From Cyclobacteriaceae bacterium (GTDB lineage: Bacteria; Bacteroidota; Bacteroidia; Cytophagales; Cyclobacteriaceae), in NCBI GenBank assembly GCA_028285445.1, contig JANQPQ010000003.1, forward strand, positions 97,377-161,376: a stretch of DNA of 64,000 nucleotides, read 5' to 3'. A program made the translations under genes and the position numbers. Below, piece after piece: positions 61,701 to 64,000 of the stretch (its first letter is position 1; every line of letters starts with the position of its first letter). The notes below the pieces were generated by a model that saw only the letters and a program-made list of their open reading frames with translations, did no database searches and was not told the DNA's origin.

Positions 61701-64000
61701 ACATTCAGTGCTGGCGGCATGCGCTTGTTCGTGGTTGGCCTCACCCAACAACGGCTATCGCAGTACGACCTGTCAGCAGCCTATGACATAACCTCGGTTA
61801 CCGGCCCTCCTACTTCCATTGATCTATCCACTGATGCTCCTTCTACCACAGAAGTGGCATTCAACACTGCCGGCACCAAACTCTTCGCGATTGGATTGAC
61901 CGCCAATGTCTACCAATTTAGCCTTACCAACCCTTTCGATATCTCGTCTGGTGTATCCGTGGATGGCTCATTCACCGGAGCTAGTTTCGAGTCCCAACCG
62001 GAAGGAATGGCATTCAACAACGACGGTACTAAAATGTACACCGTAGGCCCCGGCGGCATGGAAGTAAACCAATTCACTCTTACTAACCCTTTTGATGTTA
62101 CCTCCGGTGTTGCACACGATGGCAGCCCTTTTGATATTTCTACTTGGGAAGTTGCACCGACTGCAATTGCATTAAGTGCTGATGGCACTAAGGCCTACAT
62201 GGCTGGTTCTTCTGAAGGGCTAATCCATCAATTTAGGTTAACCACACCATTTGACTTCACCAGTGGTGTTACTTATGATGTCGGGCCGTTGTTCGTTGGC
62301 CCGCAGGAGATATTTCCCCAGGGACTGTTCTTTAAACCCGATGGGCAAAAGATGTTTATTGTAGGAAATGGCAGTACCGATGTGCATGAGTACGATGTAG
62401 CAGTACCCTTCTGCATTAACCCCAATGTTGCTTTCGATGGGGCTTTCGATATAACATCTGACGAAGCAAATGGTACTAGCATGGCTTTCAACAACGAGGG
62501 CACAAAGATGTTTGCAATCGGATATGGCAGCAATGAGGTAAATCAATATTCGCTTACCACTCCCTACGATATCACCTCAGGCGTCTCAAACGACGGAAGC
62601 CCATACGACATTGCGGGCGAAGTAGTATCTGCCACTGATATCGCCTTCAGTCCCGATGGACTGAAAATGTTCATCTCGAATTTTCAAATCAAGCAATTTA
62701 GCCTGACCACTCCTTTTGATATTACATCAGGTGTTTCAGTTGATCCCAACCCTCTACTCATTAATTCCGAGGCCAACCCTCAGGGCTTTACTTTTGGCCC
62801 TGATGGGCGCATGATATATGTAACGGGTGTTAAAGCGGGTACCTCTAAATTGTACCAGTACAGCCTGGCAACACCATACGACATAACCAGTGGAGCCAAC
62901 CTGGTGGGTGAGGTACTTGATATAACCACACAGACTTTAATCCCAGCTGATATCTCCTTTAACTCCACTGGAACCAAGATGTTCATCCCTGGATCGTTTG
63001 AAAGTAGAATAAATCAGTACAAGCTAGCTCGTCCTTACGATATCTCTACACTCTCGTTTGAAGGAGCTTTTAGCGCACCCGACCGTGAGAACATGTTGAA
63101 CATAGTTCTGACGCCAGACAACAGTAGGTTCTTTGTTATGGATCAAACGACTATAGTTGAGATTGCCCAATATAGCTTTGGCTCAGGAGAATATCTTGAA
63201 ACCATGGCTAACGATGGCTCAGTAAGCGGCAAAAGAATGATCTCCATTTTTACCGATGAATTTGCTGACGCGGGAGGTACTCTAAATGCAAGCAGCTACA
63301 CCATTCACAATCTACCAACTGGATTAAATCCAAACTTGACAGTTGCACCAGATGGCAAATCAGCAGAGCTGACCTTAGGAGGAAATGCTATTAATAATAA
63401 TGATGCAGATGACCTGGATAATCTCATCTTCTCCTTCAATGATGCCGCTTTCGCCACTGGTCCGGCTTCTGGAATTGCCCATGCTATTGACGCAGATAGC
63501 AATTTCGGGATTGATTTTTTAGATGGATCAACGCTAAAGGTGGTCACTTTTAGTTCTTCCACCGAGGTTAATGGCAATGCCTTTACGGAGGTAGATCAAG
63601 ACGATGGATCTGTATCAGGGGAACTAACAGTGAGTGTAGCTAACGACAATTTAACCAATGCCGGCGGTACACTAACTTCTCCCGCTCACTTCACCATAAC
63701 CAACCTGCCTGCTGGCCTATCTGCTTCCCTGGCTGTAGCTTCCAATGGCTTATCATCAGTGCTCGCATTAACAGGCAATGCTTCTGCTAGTACTGAGAGT
63801 GATGACGTTTCTGACCTGATCTTCACATTTCAAGATGGCGCTTTCACTGGTGGAGACGCCTCTGCCATCGTAAACGCTGTAGATGGTAGCAGCGAATTGG
63901 GAATCAACTTTATCGATAATGATCCTCCAGTTTTTACTTCTAGCAATTCAGCTACAACGGCAGAAGACAATAGCGGAACGGTACTGGATGTCAACGCCAA
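58713..64000 (+). CDS. Giant secreted TIG/FG-GAP/beta-propeller protein, 5' part
   Basis: The frame opens at ATG 58713 and is open to the window edge (1762 codons). It has a signal peptide (about 1-25), an IPT/TIG domain (about 27-105, PTISSFSPESGPAETVVTIS), FG-GAP/VCBS repeats (about 125-480; GDLDGDGKLDI and GDINGDGKMDIVV), a SbsA-like Ig domain (about 490-590) and a second set of VCBS repeats (about 610-965; DIDGDGDLDLL-type). A propeller of YDISS/DGTKM-type repeats follows (about 990-1460), then Calx-beta/cadherin-like segments (about 1490 onward). Such calcium-binding Asp-rich loops are typical of large Bacteroidota surface or secreted adhesins. A C-terminal T9SS sorting domain would be expected beyond the edge. 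Confidence 0.9.
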   Translation, partial: MKNYLNPHPFAVSLLVFLISGLAIAQPTISSFSPESGPAETVVTISGTNFDTTPANNIVYFGASKALVSSATATDLTVKVPNGATFHPISVVVGGLVAYSAKPFRLTFGNKPIDSNTIDAGTDFSTGAGSDPYWVAMGDFDLDGKNDVVTANEDNDMMSVFRNTSDGVADISFATKEDFAVGFNPLHVTTGDLDGDGKLDIIVTNNGSNTISTFRNTSTGPGDISFVKEDFSVGPGTVPGTGTSPLATALRDLDGDGKLDMVVANFNSFLTVYRNNSIVGDINFTSRQDVFVAASTTLRSAVIVDFDDDGKPDVAAVASNSFQVAILPNTSTGAGTITFGTVSMQTVGNLPQSVVAADLDESGKPDLLTANFDTIDISVLTNNTSPPGSISFMAKIDFPVGGQPRTASFGDINGDGKMDIVVARELRLFENTTTTPFNITFDPGIAIPVGQVIQSVAIGDLDGDSQPEIVGVLRIDNEIRVYRNTALPFFQATNISPSANEIDVDRGSNIVIDFSEPVDGSNIDNGTPTDFSDDKILIHGEQSGFINGTFTGDGTTSLTFDPNNDFKPGEVITVTGRSSLKSSLGENLTNPGTFRFVAAVDPAPESPLVLSSRQISSNADGAYWVITADLDGDGDQDAVSASSGDDKIAWYENLNSQGNFGSEQVLTTTMDFARSVVAADIDSDGDLDLVAGSESDMKLVWFENTDGQGTFSGELSISTAAAGIRSVHSADIDGDGDMDVLSSSTQDDEVAWYENTDGQGTFGGQQIISTAAEFPQNVRAADIDDDGDLDVLSASIDDDEISWFENLDGLGNFSSQKVISSTTDGATSVYPADIDGDGDLDLLTTAFFDHTVAWHENTDGQGSFGTRQPIDDMATGARVVQAVDVDGDGDLDALVAIETDNTIAWYENTDGMGTFSAKKTISDNVMQAISVFASDVDGDGDLDFLSAGFADDKILWYENEDLEPTITYELASEVVSKVFHKNSLDVSGEDATPKGLTFSAGGMRLFVVGLTQQRLSQYDLSAAYDITSVTGPPTSIDLSTDAPSTTEVAFNTAGTKLFAIGLTANVYQFSLTNPFDISSGVSVDGSFTGASFESQPEGMAFNNDGTKMYTVGPGGMEVNQFTLTNPFDVTSGVAHDGSPFDISTWEVAPTAIALSADGTKAYMAGSSEGLIHQFRLTTPFDFTSGVTYDVGPLFVGPQEIFPQGLFFKPDGQKMFIVGNGSTDVHEYDVAVPFCINPNVAFDGAFDITSDEANGTSMAFNNEGTKMFAIGYGSNEVNQYSLTTPYDITSGVSNDGSPYDIAGEVVSATDIAFSPDGLKMFISNFQIKQFSLTTPFDITSGVSVDPNPLLINSEANPQGFTFGPDGRMIYVTGVKAGTSKLYQYSLATPYDITSGANLVGEVLDITTQTLIPADISFNSTGTKMFIPGSFESRINQYKLARPYDISTLSFEGAFSAPDRENMLNIVLTPDNSRFFVMDQTTIVEIAQYSFGSGEYLETMANDGSVSGKRMISIFTDEFADAGGTLNASSYTIHNLPTGLNPNLTVAPDGKSAELTLGGNAINNNDADDLDNLIFSFNDAAFATGPASGIAHAIDADSNFGIDFLDGSTLKVVTFSSSTEVNGNAFTEVDQDDGSVSGELTVSVANDNLTNAGGTLTSPAHFTITNLPAGLSASLAVASNGLSSVLALTGNASASTESDDVSDLIFTFQDGAFTGGDASAIVNAVDGSSELGINFIDNDPPVFTSSNSATTAEDNSGTVLDVNA

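Noticed and set aside
1..64000. tRNA and rRNA genes
   Set aside because: No cloverleaf-like or rRNA-like segment was recognised by eye; a tRNA scan would be needed to be certain.

Overview
The window looks like a chromosomal segment of a free-living member of the Bacteroidota, most likely order Cytophagales (inference). The evidence is a SusC-type TonB-dependent receptor, two-gene RHS modules with DUF6443-like architecture, TPR histidine kinases paired with LuxR-type regulators, FtsX-type permeases with a PadR partner, giant secreted repeat proteins, and a Bacteroidota-style contractile injection locus. No rRNA, tRNA, CRISPR array or intact insertion sequence was recognised.

Layout. 1-1876: the 5' part of a SusC receptor (minus strand), cut by the window edge. 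2169-3624: three small minus-strand membrane or lipoprotein genes, with a ~75-bp repeat at 2075-2150 and 3093-3166. 3887-4924: a CHASE2-type membrane protein. 4925-5361: a remnant of a REP-associated (RAYT-type) transposase between two inverted REP-like hairpins, then a strong terminator. 5362-15986: two large secreted RHS/YD-repeat genes in one minus-strand operon; the second is 2452 aa and ends in an unrecognised C-terminal tail. 16417-17793: mnmE. 17803-20807: PadR regulator plus FtsX/MacB-type permease. 21054-25014: M19-like dipeptidase, beta-rich protein and PAP2 phosphatase. 25104-27673: TPR histidine kinase and response regulator. 27722-30699: a run of four genes including a trypsin-like protease. 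30827-31672: a solitary ParB-domain protein with palindromic sites upstream.

31807-56411 is the most interesting part. From 33298 to 53014 a tightly packed plus-strand operon encodes an extracellular contractile injection system (eCIS, Afp/PVC/MAC type): Pvc16-like cap protein, an unknown beta-rich protein, sheath, two tube proteins, a DUF5908-like small protein, LysM baseplate protein, VgrG-like spike, PAAR tip, gp25-like wedge, two very large baseplate proteins, a fibre-like protein, CIS tape-measure protein and the Afp15-like AAA+ ATPase. There is no capsid, terminase, portal or integrase, and no TssJLM, so this is neither a prophage nor a classical T6SS. A possible cargo gene with a 'QRKLQ' leader (32290-32832) lies upstream. 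Downstream are a small minus-strand ORF with similar 'QR' motifs, a membrane-anchored GH18-type glycosidase and a pentapeptide-repeat membrane protein.

56404-58373: an MFS exporter divergent from a TetR regulator, with a dyad between them. 58713-64000: the 5' part of a giant secreted TIG/FG-GAP/beta-propeller protein, cut by the window edge.

The eCIS structural genes are consistent with one particle: tube inside sheath, spike and PAAR at the tip, gp25/Afp11/Afp12-like wedges in the baseplate, tape measure for length and the ATPase for assembly. Target and cargo are not known from sequence.
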